From: CANLBN01 sp047629215
GTDB taxonomy: Bacteria > Pseudomonadota > Gammaproteobacteria > Pseudomonadales > Cellvibrionaceae
Direction of reading: 5' to 3'
DNA: 40,769 nucleotides
Assembly (NCBI GenBank): GCA_047629215.1
Contig: JBLHWO010000004.1
Coordinates: 1-40,769, forward strand
Part shown: positions 24,210 to 33,906 of the stretch, one piece after another
Numbering within the stretch: position 1 is the stretch's first letter
Layout: every line of letters starts with the position of its first letter
The notes under the pieces: generated by a model
What the model was told of the DNA's origin: nothing
Databases searched by the model: none
What the model saw: the letters and a program-made list of their open reading frames with translations, nothing else
Position numbers and translations under genes: made by a program

Positions 24210-25627
24210 ATGTCACTGCAAATCATTCCTAGCCAAGCTATGCCTTCAAGTAAAGACGCTATAAGTAAAAATATACTGTTGACTGTGGATGATAGTGTGG
24301 CGGGTTCCTGTGAAGAGGCTTTAGAGATACTCAAAGGTTTTCAGCCTGCTTGTTGCCTCGTGAACCATCAGCTTCCAGCTGATAACGGCTTAGAGTTTTT
24401 AAAAACTGTTCGACGTTTATAGCAGGGTGATAATATTCCAGTCGTCATTATGACGGGAGAGGGCGATGAAAAAATTGCTGTTGAGATGATGCGCAATGGC
24501 GCTCAAGACTATTTGGTAAAACACGATGTGAGTTCATCTAGTCTTGTTCGCAGTATTAAAACTGCAGTCCACACCTGTGAGTTACAGGCTAAGTTAGGAC
24601 GCTCAGCGCGCCATGATAATCTAACCGGCTTACTCAATCGCAGTTTATTTCTCGATCGCATATACACCTCGATATCTAAGGGAAACCGATATGGTCATGC
24701 TTGCTTTTGGTTGTATATTGATGTCGATAATTTTAAACAAATTAATGATCAGTACGGTCATGAAGCAGGTGATATTGTATTAAAAGCGGTAGGCGATCGT
24801 GTTAAACAAAGCTGCCGAGGCAATGTATCGATCCAAGCGCACAGGAAAGGATTGGTGTTTTCAATTTACCCAAACGCAGAAAAAGCAATGGGAGCGCCGC
24901 AACCATTTGGAGTCACTATTTCCTAAGGTTTTGGAGAACAATGAACTGTCTTTAGTCTATCACCAATGTAAAAACAGAATCTATGCACCGCCGGTTAGAT
25001 AGTCTCCTGACAACCATACAAAATCTGTCGATGAAATTATTGAGCTAATAGAGCGCTTGAACTTATTTGATGTCTATCATGTTTGGACGATAGACGCAGC
25101 TTTTGGGTAGTTATATCAATGGCTGGACAGCGATCCGACTCTAAATTTGTGGCTTAATCTTCCTGCTAATCAATGGCACAGTAATGTAGTGGCGGACTGT
25201 TTGCAAAGGGCTATGAGTCGCTACAATATTCGGCCAGATCCAATCGAACTGGAAATTACCGAAACAACATTCATGAAGCCTCCAGAGCTTAGCACCAAAC
25301 TATTGCAGGGTATGCAAGAGGAAGGAGTAAGAATTGCTATTGATGACTTTGGCACCGGCTATAGCTCTATGTCCTACCTTACCTATTAGTACCGTAAAGA
25401 TAGATGGCTCTTTCTTTACGAAGATAGAAACAGATTTACGCAGCCGTAAAGTGATAGAGGTGGTAACAGCATTTGGACACAGCTTAGGTTTACAAATCGT
25501 GGCAGAGGGCGTTGAAACGGAAGCACAGTATATTATTGTGCGAGATGTCGGTTGTGATTTGATTCAGGGTTTTTACTTTAGTAGGCCAAGGTTTGGTGTC
25601 GATTTTTGGTCATATTTTCCCGCTTAA
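24210..25627 (+). pseudogene. receiver-GGDEF-EAL signalling protein, decayed
   Basis: Pieces in order: an internally shortened receiver domain (ILLTVDDS, LVNHQLPADNGLEFLKTV), TAG at 24420-24422, then VVIMTGEGDEKIAVEMMRNGAQDYLVK (receiver end). A GGDEF start follows, HDNLTGLLNRSLFLDRI and YIDVDNFKQINDQYGHEAGD. Near 24800 the sequence jumps in another frame to EAMYRSKRTGKDW, so about 240 bp including the GG(D/E)EF active site are gone. The EAL part has TAG at 25000-25002 and 25108-25110, then LNLPANQW, PIELEITETTFM and IAIDDFGTGYSSMSYL, and a frameshift at about 25380 before PISTVKIDGSFF and AEGVETEAQ. It was a c-di-GMP enzyme; now it is dead or heavily remodelled. Confidence 0.9.
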
Positions 25628-26015
25628 TATATTACATTATCTACGTTGAATGTAGTTTGAGTGATGAAAAATGATGAGGGTCAGTTATTGAAAAGCGAGA
25701 TAACATTTTTCATGTGTTAATTTTTTGGTTAATACCGCATACCAAGTAAATAACTATCGCTAATGGTTAGTCTGAATGGTTAGTCGCCAAGTATTTTTTT
25801 GAATGGCGAGGTCATTATTGGGCCTAGATACTTGAACCTGGAAGGGCTCTATTGGTGACGTAAGCTATAGCGTTATTTTGGATTTAAATTGTAAATTTAT
25901 CTCGTTAATCTTTTGATTTAATTGAAATTTTTACTTTATTGCCGCTCGTAATATATTCTCTAGTATTGTGCTACGCTATAATGGTGGAGTTCTAATATTA
26001 GCGTGGATCAAAAGC
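25628..26015. other. intergenic region before the binding-protein gene
   Basis: No gene is seen. An 11-bp word AATGGTTAGTC is repeated at 25762 and 25775 (13-bp period). The stretch is AT-rich and probably contains the promoter of the following genes. The in-frame GTG at 25968 could be an alternative start of the next gene. Confidence 0.35.
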
Positions 26016-27290
26016 ATGTTTAAGCAATACTCTTTTATGCTCATTGTTATCATTAGTGCTTCATTTTTTGATGGTAATGCTTCTGCTTCTATAGCAGGTA
26101 TGTCTATAGGGGAGCAGTCTGCAACAGATAATAAGGTGATGCGTTTATATCACGATGCGGATTGGTCCAACCATGTGGAATCTGCAGAATCTATTTGGCG
26201 TGGTGTCGAATTAGCTTTGTCTGAAGTTAACCACACTGTTCAGGGTTACCGAATAGAGTGGATTAAAAAAAACCATAGAGGCAACGTGGTTCGTAGTTTG
26301 CGTAATAATAGTGACTTCTTAAAAGACGATAAGGCGCTAGCCATCATATCGGGTATTCATTCGCCGCCACTGATTAAAAACCGCAGCTTTATTAATGAAA
26401 ATAAAATACTAACCTTGGTGCCATGGGCTGCTGGTGGACCCATTACGCGCTACCCGTCCACTAATAATTGGGTGTTTCGCTTATCGGTGGATGACACCAG
26501 AGCGGGCGGTGTGCTGGTTAATTACGCTTTAAAATTCAAAGCGTGTAAGCAGCCCCATTTATTGTTGGAGAACTCACCTTGGGGTGACTCTAATCTTAAA
26601 AATATGGCAGTGGCTCTAAAAAAGAGTAATATCCCCATTCCTAATGTGACACGATTTAGTTGGAACGTAAAAAGCTTTACTGCATCGGCAATGTTGCTAG
26701 ATATAGTGGACAAGGGTGCGGATTGTATTTTGTTTGTCTCTAATGCTCCAGAAGGCATTCAATTTGCCGAAGCCATGACGAGGTTAAACCCATCTAAGAG
26801 GCTTCCTATTATCAGCCATTGGGGGATTACAGCGGGTGATTTTCATGAAAGAATTGATGCGGCTAAACGTAAGGAAATTGATCTGAGTTTTATCCAATCA
26901 TGCTTTTCCTTTAATCAGATGCCGTTATCAACTAAAGGTCTTAGCGTATTGAATAAAGCAAAAAAATTATTTCCCAATGCAATAAAATCAGCTAAAGATA
27001 TTCATTCTCCCGTTGGCTTTATTCATGGCTATGATCTAACAAAATTATTACTAGCCGCAATGGGCTCAGTCACCCTAGGCGATGACGTAAAAGAAAATAA
27101 AGCCCTTGTTCGATCAGCCTTAGAAGCCATTAATAAACCGATAGAAGGTCTTGTTAAGACATACTCAAAACCTTTTAGTGTCTATAGCAAAACGAATATC
27201 GATGCACATGAAGCATTAGGAGAAAACGATTACTGCATGGCTTTTTATAATGAAGATAATTCTATCATTTTACATAAAGAGTCGATATAA
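26016..27290 (+). CDS. periplasmic ligand-binding protein (LivJ-type, sensory partner?)
   Basis: 424 aa from ATG 26016, which yields a clean signal peptide MFKQYSFMLIVIISASFFDG ending near ASA; GTG 25968 would bury it. The mature part has the two-lobe type I periplasmic binding fold of branched-chain amino-acid receptors: GVELALSEVNHTVQGYRIEW, ALAIISGIHSPPLI, NKILTLVPWAAGGPITR, FRLSVDDTRAGGVLVNYAL, and VGFIHGYDLTKLLLAAM. No permease or ATPase genes accompany it; instead a membrane histidine kinase starts 30 bp downstream. By analogy with binding proteins that feed kinases it may present a ligand to that sensor. This role is inference. Confidence 0.75.
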   Translation: MFKQYSFMLIVIISASFFDGNASASIAGMSIGEQSATDNKVMRLYHDADWSNHVESAESIWRGVELALSEVNHTVQGYRIEWIKKNHRGNVVRSLRNNSDFLKDDKALAIISGIHSPPLIKNRSFINENKILTLVPWAAGGPITRYPSTNNWVFRLSVDDTRAGGVLVNYALKFKACKQPHLLLENSPWGDSNLKNMAVALKKSNIPIPNVTRFSWNVKSFTASAMLLDIVDKGADCILFVSNAPEGIQFAEAMTRLNPSKRLPIISHWGITAGDFHERIDAAKRKEIDLSFIQSCFSFNQMPLSTKGLSVLNKAKKLFPNAIKSAKDIHSPVGFIHGYDLTKLLLAAMGSVTLGDDVKENKALVRSALEAINKPIEGLVKTYSKPFSVYSKTNIDAHEALGENDYCMAFYNEDNSIILHKESI

Positions 27291-27320
27291 AGAATTTATA
27301 TCAGGAGTTGAAAAAATAGT

Positions 27321-29336
27321 ATGTGGAAATTTAACTCCAATAATATAGATAGTGAGCGTTCTATTGTTCGCTTAATTGTTATATTTGTATTAGTCTCTGT
27401 AACGCTTTTTTTGCTTTTAAGTTTATTTTTACTGCTCCCGCGCATAGATACAGTATTTAACAGCCTGCAGACCGAGTCTGAACAAAAAACAGTAACAATA
27501 TATTCCGAACAGTTAAGACAATATATTAAAGCCAGGGAGCTAGCTGTCCATGATATTGCTAATAATCATTTTGTTACCAATGCCGTATTGTTGGCTGATG
27601 GCAATAATACGGCATTTAAAGATTATATTGTAGCGGCCTATTTACTGGGTGAAAATCCAATATTGACAGTGCTGGATGTTGAAGGCCAAGTATTGTTTAG
27701 TGAATTAGACGATGTGATTGAATACCCGTGGGCAATGCCTTTACTGAATTTTCCTGAGGATGATGGGATAACACATACTGAAGTAACGGCTGCTGGAGAA
27801 GAAAAGCCTCAGCGTCTGAATGTTGTAAATAATAGCGATATTACTAAGGGTTGGTTTGAACTTGCGGTGCCCGTATTTTATGAGCGTAGTGTGGAAGGTA
27901 TATTGGTTGCTCGTTTTGATGCGTCGCCTAGTAAAATTTATAAGTTCACCGTTGACGTTAGTGCTGAAAGCGCCGTCTCTTATGGAAAAGGCGGTCGCAT
28001 GGTAAGTTCTAATTACAGCGCTATTATTCTTCCCAGTAAACAATCATTATTAATTGAAGCGTACGGGCTTAACTTTACGCATACTGCGAGCCGCAAGCAT
28101 GCTGAGCTGCAGAAAAAATCTTTCTTAGGGGGGCTTGTTTTTAGTGTTTTACTTGGCGCCGCTATTATCTTTTTATTATTGTTTTTGTTGGGCCGAAGAA
28201 TTATTCTTCAGCCCTATCTGAATTTGGTTGAGGCTAAAGAGCTTTTAGTCAAAAGAGAGAAAGAAATTAATGCCAATTTGATTTTTCAGTCTCTTGTTTT
28301 TGAAAGTATTCCAGATTTAACCTTTGTTAAAGATGAAGGTTTTCGAATCGTACAAGCTAATCAAGCATTTTTAAATGCTTATCCTGAATCAATGCGAGAC
28401 TCCATTGTTGGAACGACGTCCATTGAAAGTTTTTCTCCTGAAGAGGCAGAGGCGTTTTTAGAATATGATAGAGAGGCCTTTGAAAAAGGATTTTCTCAAA
28501 CAGAAGAAACAATATTATTTCCCGATGGTGTTGAGCGCATCTTGAGCACCAAAAAAGTACGTTTTCAGGGATTGGACGGTCAAAATTTTATATTGGGCCT
28601 GGCTCGCGATGTTACCGATATTAAAGCCGCTGAAAATAAGCTAAGACAAGCCAATATCGAATTAGAAGAGTTTGCCTATCGCACTTCCCATGATTTACGT
28701 TCACCACTAGTGTCGTCTTTAGGGATGTTAAATGTTATTGAAAAGGATGTTGAGAATAATGAGGTTGTTAGAGCAAAGCAGTGTATTGGGTTAGTTAGAA
28801 AATCTCTGGTGAATTTAGATGATTTAGTAAAAGATATTTTGACGTTAACGAAGTTAAGGAATGTCGAAGAAAAAAAAGAGTGGGTTGATATTGATGAGGT
28901 CGTAGATGCTACACTTGAAAGTTTTTTACAAATGGATGGGTTTTATAGTATTGAATTTAAAAAAGAGTTATTGCATGATAATTTGATATTGGTTGAGCGT
29001 AGTCGTTTTGTCATGATTCTCGAAAATTTGATCTCTAATGCGATTAAATACTATGATCCTAGTAAGGAAAGTCCGCAAGTTGTAATAACGTCAAGAACAG
29101 AAAAACGAAAAATTATTTTTTCTGTTTCAGATAATGGTCTGGGTATTCCAGAGAGTCAACATAAAAAAATATTCTCTATGTTTAAGCGTTTTCATCCGAG
29201 AACCTCTTTTGGTTCTGGTTTGGGTTTATATATGGTTAAAAAGAGCGCAGATTTTTTGGGGGGAGCTATTAACTATGAGGCCTTAGAGGCTGGTTCATGT
29301 TTTGTTTTGTCTTTGCCTATCAATACACCTGAATAG
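27321..29336 (+). CDS. membrane sensor histidine kinase with PAS domain
   Basis: 671 aa, TAG stop. TM1 at about 16-38 (LIVIFVLVSVTLFLLLSLFLLL), a periplasmic Cache-like sensor (about 40-265), TM2 at about 268-291, a PAS domain (about 320-440, LVFESIPDLTFVKDEGFRIVQANQAF), then HisKA with the phospho-His in EFAYRTSHDLRSPLVSSLGM and HATPase motifs NLISNAIKYYDP (N box), VSDNGLGIPES (G1) and GSGLGLYMVKK (G2). All catalytic residues are present. It lies between a binding-protein gene and a response-regulator gene, so the three probably form one signalling unit. The ribosome site (CAGGAG) is about 15 nt from the ATG, rather far. Confidence 0.93.
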   Translation: MWKFNSNNIDSERSIVRLIVIFVLVSVTLFLLLSLFLLLPRIDTVFNSLQTESEQKTVTIYSEQLRQYIKARELAVHDIANNHFVTNAVLLADGNNTAFKDYIVAAYLLGENPILTVLDVEGQVLFSELDDVIEYPWAMPLLNFPEDDGITHTEVTAAGEEKPQRLNVVNNSDITKGWFELAVPVFYERSVEGILVARFDASPSKIYKFTVDVSAESAVSYGKGGRMVSSNYSAIILPSKQSLLIEAYGLNFTHTASRKHAELQKKSFLGGLVFSVLLGAAIIFLLLFLLGRRIILQPYLNLVEAKELLVKREKEINANLIFQSLVFESIPDLTFVKDEGFRIVQANQAFLNAYPESMRDSIVGTTSIESFSPEEAEAFLEYDREAFEKGFSQTEETILFPDGVERILSTKKVRFQGLDGQNFILGLARDVTDIKAAENKLRQANIELEEFAYRTSHDLRSPLVSSLGMLNVIEKDVENNEVVRAKQCIGLVRKSLVNLDDLVKDILTLTKLRNVEEKKEWVDIDEVVDATLESFLQMDGFYSIEFKKELLHDNLILVERSRFVMILENLISNAIKYYDPSKESPQVVITSRTEKRKIIFSVSDNGLGIPESQHKKIFSMFKRFHPRTSFGSGLGLYMVKKSADFLGGAINYEALEAGSCFVLSLPINTPE

Positions 29337-29354
29337 TGTAAAGGAAGTAGACTC

Positions 29355-29727
29355 ATGAAAATACAGAACCTAATGACAATTGATGATAGCGAAGGCGATC
29401 AAATGCTAGCCAAACGTATCATTGAAGAGCCTGATCCGGCTATTAACGTTATTCAAGCTTATGATGGTCAGGAAGGTTTAGATACGCTGTTGGCTGAATC
29501 ATCTTTAAAATCAGATGTTTTCTTTAGATATTAAAATGCCGAGAATCGGCAGGCATGAATTTTTAGAGGGGCTCAGTAACTTAAAGGCTGCGAGTATTGT
29601 TGTCTTAATGCTAACGTCATCGGACCAAAAAATTGATAAGCAAAAAAGCCTACAATATAGTTTCGTTAAGCGCTATGCAGAAAAGCCAGTTGTATTGGAT
29701 TTTTTAAAGGAGTTGTCATTAGCTTGA
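29355..29727 (+). pseudogene. single-domain response regulator with a frameshift
   Basis: From ATG 29355 the frame reads MKIQNLMTIDDSEGDQMLAK, INVIQAYDGQEGLDTLLAES, then a frameshift near 29515. The shifted frame continues SLDIKMPRIGRHEFLEGL (phospho-acceptor Asp), VVLMLTSSD (Thr/Ser) and YAEKPV (Lys), ending TAG-free at TGA-less codon LA followed by TGA. A complete CheY-like receiver without output domain, 18 bp after the kinase. Because every key residue remains, the single shift could be a sequencing error; if real, the pathway lacks its partner here. The PRIGRHEF segment replaces the usual PGMDGxEF. Confidence 0.8.
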
Positions 29728-29769
29728 ACCTGAGGTGGGTCAGGGTAGCCAATTCTTTGTTAGTCTACA

Positions 29770-30480
29770 TAGGGGAACAGAAGGTCAGGAATAGATCTGT
29801 CTGTCGATGAAGAGTATTTGCAGCAGCTCATACGCACTATTTTCCATGTGATGGGTGAGACTTTACGCGTGGCAGTCGGTTTTTTAAAACTGTGATTAGA
29901 AAAATATGTCGATAACTTAGACGAAAAAGCAAACAAATACTTGTCGCTTATACAAAGAAGGTGGTGAAAAAACACAAGACAGGTTGATTGCTTTATCTTG
30001 TTACGCACGATTTTATGATGTTCCCGATTATCCCGTCGATTATGATCTAAACGAATTATGTAAAAAAACTATTGAGTCCTCCGGACTTGACGAATTTTGC
30101 TGTAGAAGATTTGCCGGTAGTGAATGGTTATGAGTATTTATAGCTTGAATATTTTGCTGAGGCAGTTGGTAACGTCGCAAGGCATTCTAGCGGCATTGAC
30201 AGTATTCGTTGCTGTACTATAATTATACAGCTAACGACGTTATACGTATTTGTGATGTGGATAATGGGGTGGGTTTGACCGCCAAGCAGAAAGAAATGGC
30301 AATTATGCCTTTCAGAACCATTCAGGGTGCTGGAACGGCTGGTGTGGGTATGGGCTTGCGATAGTTAAGCGAACAGCTGAACTGCAAGGAGGACATCTGA
30401 CATTGGAAGATAATCCAAGGTAGGAGGCTGGCCTTCAAGTTAGTCTTAACCTACCGCTGGACCGGCTTAACCCGAACCTA
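29770..30480 (+). pseudogene. second histidine kinase, heavily decayed remnant
   Basis: Pieces of a phytochrome-type kinase core in changing frames: YLQQLIRTIFHVMGETLRVAVGFLK, TGA at 29893-29895, YVDNLDEKANKYLSLI, then EGGEKTQDRLIALSCYARF, DYDLNELCKKTIESS, NFAVEDLPVVNGYE, IRICDVDNGVGLTAKQ, FRTIQGAGTAGVGMGL, then AIVKRTAELQGGHL. The order is that of HisKA-HATPase proteins with several frameshifts and stops. The H box His reads MGETLR rather than SHDLR. Non-functional. 30481-30724 holds no gene. Confidence 0.75.
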
Positions 30481-30724
30481 CTGCGACCACATGAAATACC
30501 TTGGCTGTTGTTCGCTTTGTCCATAAGCTCTGATTATGGACCTGCTATGGGTAAGTAACCTCAGTGAAGTCTTGTTTAGCGAAAAGTTGATTTATTATCT
30601 TACTTTGACTGTGTCAACGCTAAGTGTTGCTTAATTAGTTAATTGATTGATTGAAAGGTAGTAAAGTATTTTCGATGAACGGGTTTAAAAGGTTCATTTT
30701 GTACTCTATGCACGGAGAAACGTA

Positions 30725-31285
30725 ATGACCAAAATAGTAAATTCAATAATTCTGTCCGCTGATTTAAACCGTCGTGAGGGGAGAGTGTTCCAAGCGAAAG
30801 TATATACTAACCGACAGCGGGCCATTGATTTTGTATGGATGTATATTCCAAGCTTTTGCGTTTATTGCTCTTATACTGGTCAGCTGTATACTAATTATGA
30901 TCTTTACAATTTAGAGAACACATCTGGTGTTATTGTGCTTCCTAAAAACCATCATGACACGTTTAATTTCAGTGGAGAAAATTCGGTTTTTAAGACAAAG
31001 TTTGTAATGGCCACAAGCTCTAATTTGAAGAAAACAAAGCTCTTGGATTTGCGGCAACCCGGAAATATTAAATCGCTACAAACGAATTTATTTAACCTTG
31101 CTTTAGAAAAGCGCCTATTGCCCGTCGTTCTCAAATCAGATTTGAGGAGACTTAAAAATGACTTGCCTTATTTATCAATACATACACTGGATCTAGCCAA
31201 TCTTCCCTCCATGTCGGATTTCAGATTATCTCAAATAGAGGCAGCGGTACTAGACAGGCTTGAATCTTCTCCGCTCAGTCGCTAA
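30725..31285 (+). CDS. hypothetical protein, 186 aa
   Basis: ATG with GGAGAA eight bases upstream, TAA stop. I do not recognise it. It has an aromatic-rich centre (RAIDFVWMYIPSFCVYCSYTGQ) with CVYC, and a helical C-terminus (LPSMSDFRLSQIEAAVLDRL). No signal peptide. It lies alone between dead kinase and dead transposase; AT-rich codon use matches the surrounding accessory zone. 31286-31578 shows nothing I can support. Confidence 0.6.
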   Translation: MTKIVNSIILSADLNRREGRVFQAKVYTNRQRAIDFVWMYIPSFCVYCSYTGQLYTNYDLYNLENTSGVIVLPKNHHDTFNFSGENSVFKTKFVMATSSNLKKTKLLDLRQPGNIKSLQTNLFNLALEKRLLPVVLKSDLRRLKNDLPYLSIHTLDLANLPSMSDFRLSQIEAAVLDRLESSPLSR

Positions 31286-31578
31286 GGTCTTTAAAAGCGA
31301 TAGGCGCCATTTTCTGGACGGACTTATGCTGCTAACGCAATATATTGTTGGTGTACAGGAAGGCAGATGTCGGGTAACCGTTCTTTCCTAGGGATGTGCG
31401 CAAGCTCAATGCCCGCAAGGGAGGTACTGGCAGAATGGAAGGCCTTAAAGCTAACATAGGCTAGGTGAGTTTTTTGATGAATCAATGATTAATCTCAGCG
31501 AAATTATTTAAATATTTGACCTGTATGTAGTGATTAAACAGAAAAAGCCAGCAAGGAAAAATAGCAGGTTGATACTTT

Positions 31579-32255
31579 TCATAAGTAAGGTGTCGTCATG
31601 CCCTCATAGCGATATTTTTTGCGTTGTTTACCCATGTCATCGCTGGTTATAGTGTGGAAGTAGCGAGGTCGATGAAAATTGATGAACCGATAAAGGTAGA
31701 TACTGTTTAATTGGCTCAACTCTCTGGTGTAGTGTTGGGGTGTGGCTATAGCCGCATAACTTTCGAATGACCGAGCCGTTTTTACTTTCAACTAATCTAT
31801 TATCGTTACTGCGACGAGCACGTGATTTAGTAAGCCCAATGCGGAATTTTTCGAGTAGTTCAGCCACGCTCACAACGTTTTTCGAGAGCAGTGCCACTGG
31901 GCTGCTCATGCAGTTCATCCACTCGCTCTAATAGCCGAATATTTGCATCGTTGTAGGTTCGCGTAAAGCCATTGCATCGGGTCCGTTTTAAGCGGGCAAG
32001 CCCAGTATTAGTATACCGTCGTATCAGCCGCTTGGTTTGCGTATGAGAATAACCCGCTACCGTCAGCAAGTAACGATACCTTTTACTTTTCTTATTCAAT
32101 TGTAGCCAATGCTGGTTAACCAGTGACGTGTTTAGCCATTGATAGCACTCTTGCTTGTTACTTGTAACATTAAAGGCCACAGCTAGTGTGCCGTCGAGGG
32201 ATTGCTTTGCAGGATCTAGGGTATTGCGTTGCTCTAGCATCATGGTCGTTTTCAT
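31579..32255 (-). pseudogene. DDE/integrase-core transposase remnant (ISNCY/IS481-like)
   Basis: The N-terminal part (32255 to about 31860) reads KQECYQWLNTSLVNQHW, YLLTVAGYSHTQTKRLIRRY, FTRTYNDANIRLLERVDELH and GTALEKRCERG, the HTH half of an integrase-core transposase. In other frames VAELLEKFRIGLTKSRARRS and NDNRLVESKNGSVIRK (last catalytic Glu), then FINFHRPRYFHTITSDDMGK and RKKYRYEGMTTPYL complete the end. The central catalytic Asp region is deleted. Not active. Confidence 0.8.
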
Positions 32256-32385
32256 CCTGTGATCATGAGTGACTTAAGGCCCATCTCATATTGGATAAGA
32301 CTCTTTGTAGACATGAAGCCCCAACCTAACGTAAAATAGTTCTCCAGCCAAAGAGGGGTTTAAGCGTAAATCCAACCCTTCCAAG

Positions 32386-32439
32386 AAGCGAGGTGAATAC
32401 GATATTAAGACCATTATCGTCCGTTCATCTCGCTTTTTT
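32386..32439 (+). terminator. strong hairpin plus T run in the carA leader
   Basis: AAGCGAGGTGAA (32386-32397) pairs with TTCATCTCGCTT (32424-32435), 12 bp with one G-U. An inner stem ACGATA/TATCGT extends it, and six T's follow. It lies 150 bp upstream of the carA ATG. It is either the terminator of whatever lies upstream or an attenuator of carAB; carAB leader attenuation by pyrimidines has been proposed in pseudomonads. An eight-codon reading frame from ATG 32311 precedes it. No promoter was pinned down. Confidence 0.75.
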
Positions 32440-32590
32440 ATGACCAATCATTTGATGCTATTACCTCGATATTTGGGGTGATCAAGCTCTCTTAGAGGTC
32501 TTTAACAACAAATTCATTTCATCGTCGGCCCTGTTTTTGTCTGTAGCAGCGAATACTAGCGCGCACAGACATAACATACGGTAACAGCAA

Positions 32591-33847
32591 ATGGGTAAAG
32601 CAGAGGAGAATATTTTGATCAGTCCCGCGCAAGGCAGAAGTGCTATCGCCTCAGAAACGAGCACCTTAGGAGGCAGTATTTTGGGAGGTGACGCTATAAA
32701 TAGCGTGCTAGGCAGCGATAGTCGAAAACCCGCACTCCTTGTCTTAGCCGACGGTAGTGTTTTTAGGGGCACGGCTATTGGAGCCGATGGTATTACTGTG
32801 GGTGAAGTCGTATTTAATACTGCGATGTCGGGTTATCAAGAGATCTTGACGGATCCGTCTTACGCCAAGCAAATTGTCACGCTAACCTGTCCACATATAG
32901 GTAATGTCGGGGTTAATAAAGAAGACGAGGAATCCGAAAAAATATGGTCTGCGGGTTTGGTTATTCGGGATTTGCCTGCGATTGCCAGCAATTTCCGTAG
33001 CCAGCAAACTTTAGATGTCTATCTGAAAACGCGAAACATTATCGGTATAGCTGATATTGATACCCGCAAGCTGACGAGAATGCTGAGAGAAAAAGGCGCT
33101 CAGAATGGCTGCATCATGGCGGGTGACTCCATCGATGAAAAAGAAGCGTTGACCGCTGCGCAAAATTTCCCTGGACTTAAAGGCCTGGACTTAGCGAAAC
33201 AAGTCAGCAGTGTAGATACTTACGCATGGCAAGAAGGTAGCTGGTTTTTAGGGGGCGGTTTCCGCAAGCCGGCGCCTGCCTTGTTTAAAGTAGTCGCTTA
33301 TGATTATGGCGTGAAACACAATATTTTAAGAATGTTAGCTGATCGTGGTTGCGACTTAACGATTGTTCCCGCGCAAACACCGGCAGAAGAAGTCTTAGCA
33401 ATGAAGCCCGACGGCATTTTCTTGTCTAATGGTCCCGGTGATCCAGAGCCTTGTGATTATGCGATTACAGCAATTCGGACTTTCTTAGAGAAAGATATTC
33501 CACTGTTTGGTATTTGTTTGGGGCACCAGCTGTTAGCGCTTGCCAGCGGCGGCAAGACTGTAAAAATGAAATTTGGGCACCACGGCGGTAACCACCCAGT
33601 TCAGGATTTACACACCGGTCAAGTTATGATTACGAGTCAGAACCACGGCTTTGCTGTTGATGAAGCTAGCTTGCCTGAAAATGTAAAAGCGACCCATAAA
33701 TCATTGTTTGATAACTCTCTGCAAGGGATTCATTTAACCAACAAGCCCGCCTTTAGTTTTCAGGGGCATCCAGAAGCGAGCCCTGGGCCTCATGATGCAG
33801 CTCCTTTGTTCGATTATTTTATTGAATTAATGCAAAAAGAAAGTTAA
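32591..33847 (+). CDS. carA: carbamoyl-phosphate synthase small subunit
   Basis: 418 aa as called. Glutaminase subunit of carbamoyl-phosphate synthase for arginine and pyrimidines. From about residue 45 it is a standard CarA: PALLVLADGSVFRGTAIGA, GYQEILTDPSYAKQIVTLT, DTRKLTRMLREKGAQNG, VVAYDYGVKHNILRML, FLSNGPGDPEPC, the catalytic Cys in PLFGICLGHQLL, and SFQGHPEASPGPHD (His-Glu). The first 44 residues (Gly/Ser-rich) are not part of normal CarA, which starts a few residues before PAILAL. A GTG at 32705 preceded by GGAGG is a possible true start. Confidence 0.96.
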   Translation: MGKAEENILISPAQGRSAIASETSTLGGSILGGDAINSVLGSDSRKPALLVLADGSVFRGTAIGADGITVGEVVFNTAMSGYQEILTDPSYAKQIVTLTCPHIGNVGVNKEDEESEKIWSAGLVIRDLPAIASNFRSQQTLDVYLKTRNIIGIADIDTRKLTRMLREKGAQNGCIMAGDSIDEKEALTAAQNFPGLKGLDLAKQVSSVDTYAWQEGSWFLGGGFRKPAPALFKVVAYDYGVKHNILRMLADRGCDLTIVPAQTPAEEVLAMKPDGIFLSNGPGDPEPCDYAITAIRTFLEKDIPLFGICLGHQLLALASGGKTVKMKFGHHGGNHPVQDLHTGQVMITSQNHGFAVDEASLPENVKATHKSLFDNSLQGIHLTNKPAFSFQGHPEASPGPHDAAPLFDYFIELMQKES

Positions 33848-33906
33848 CTACTTTGTAGCAACAGCAAGTAGGTTGTTGTTACAAGCTTATTAGTGAAACG
33901 AGAAAT

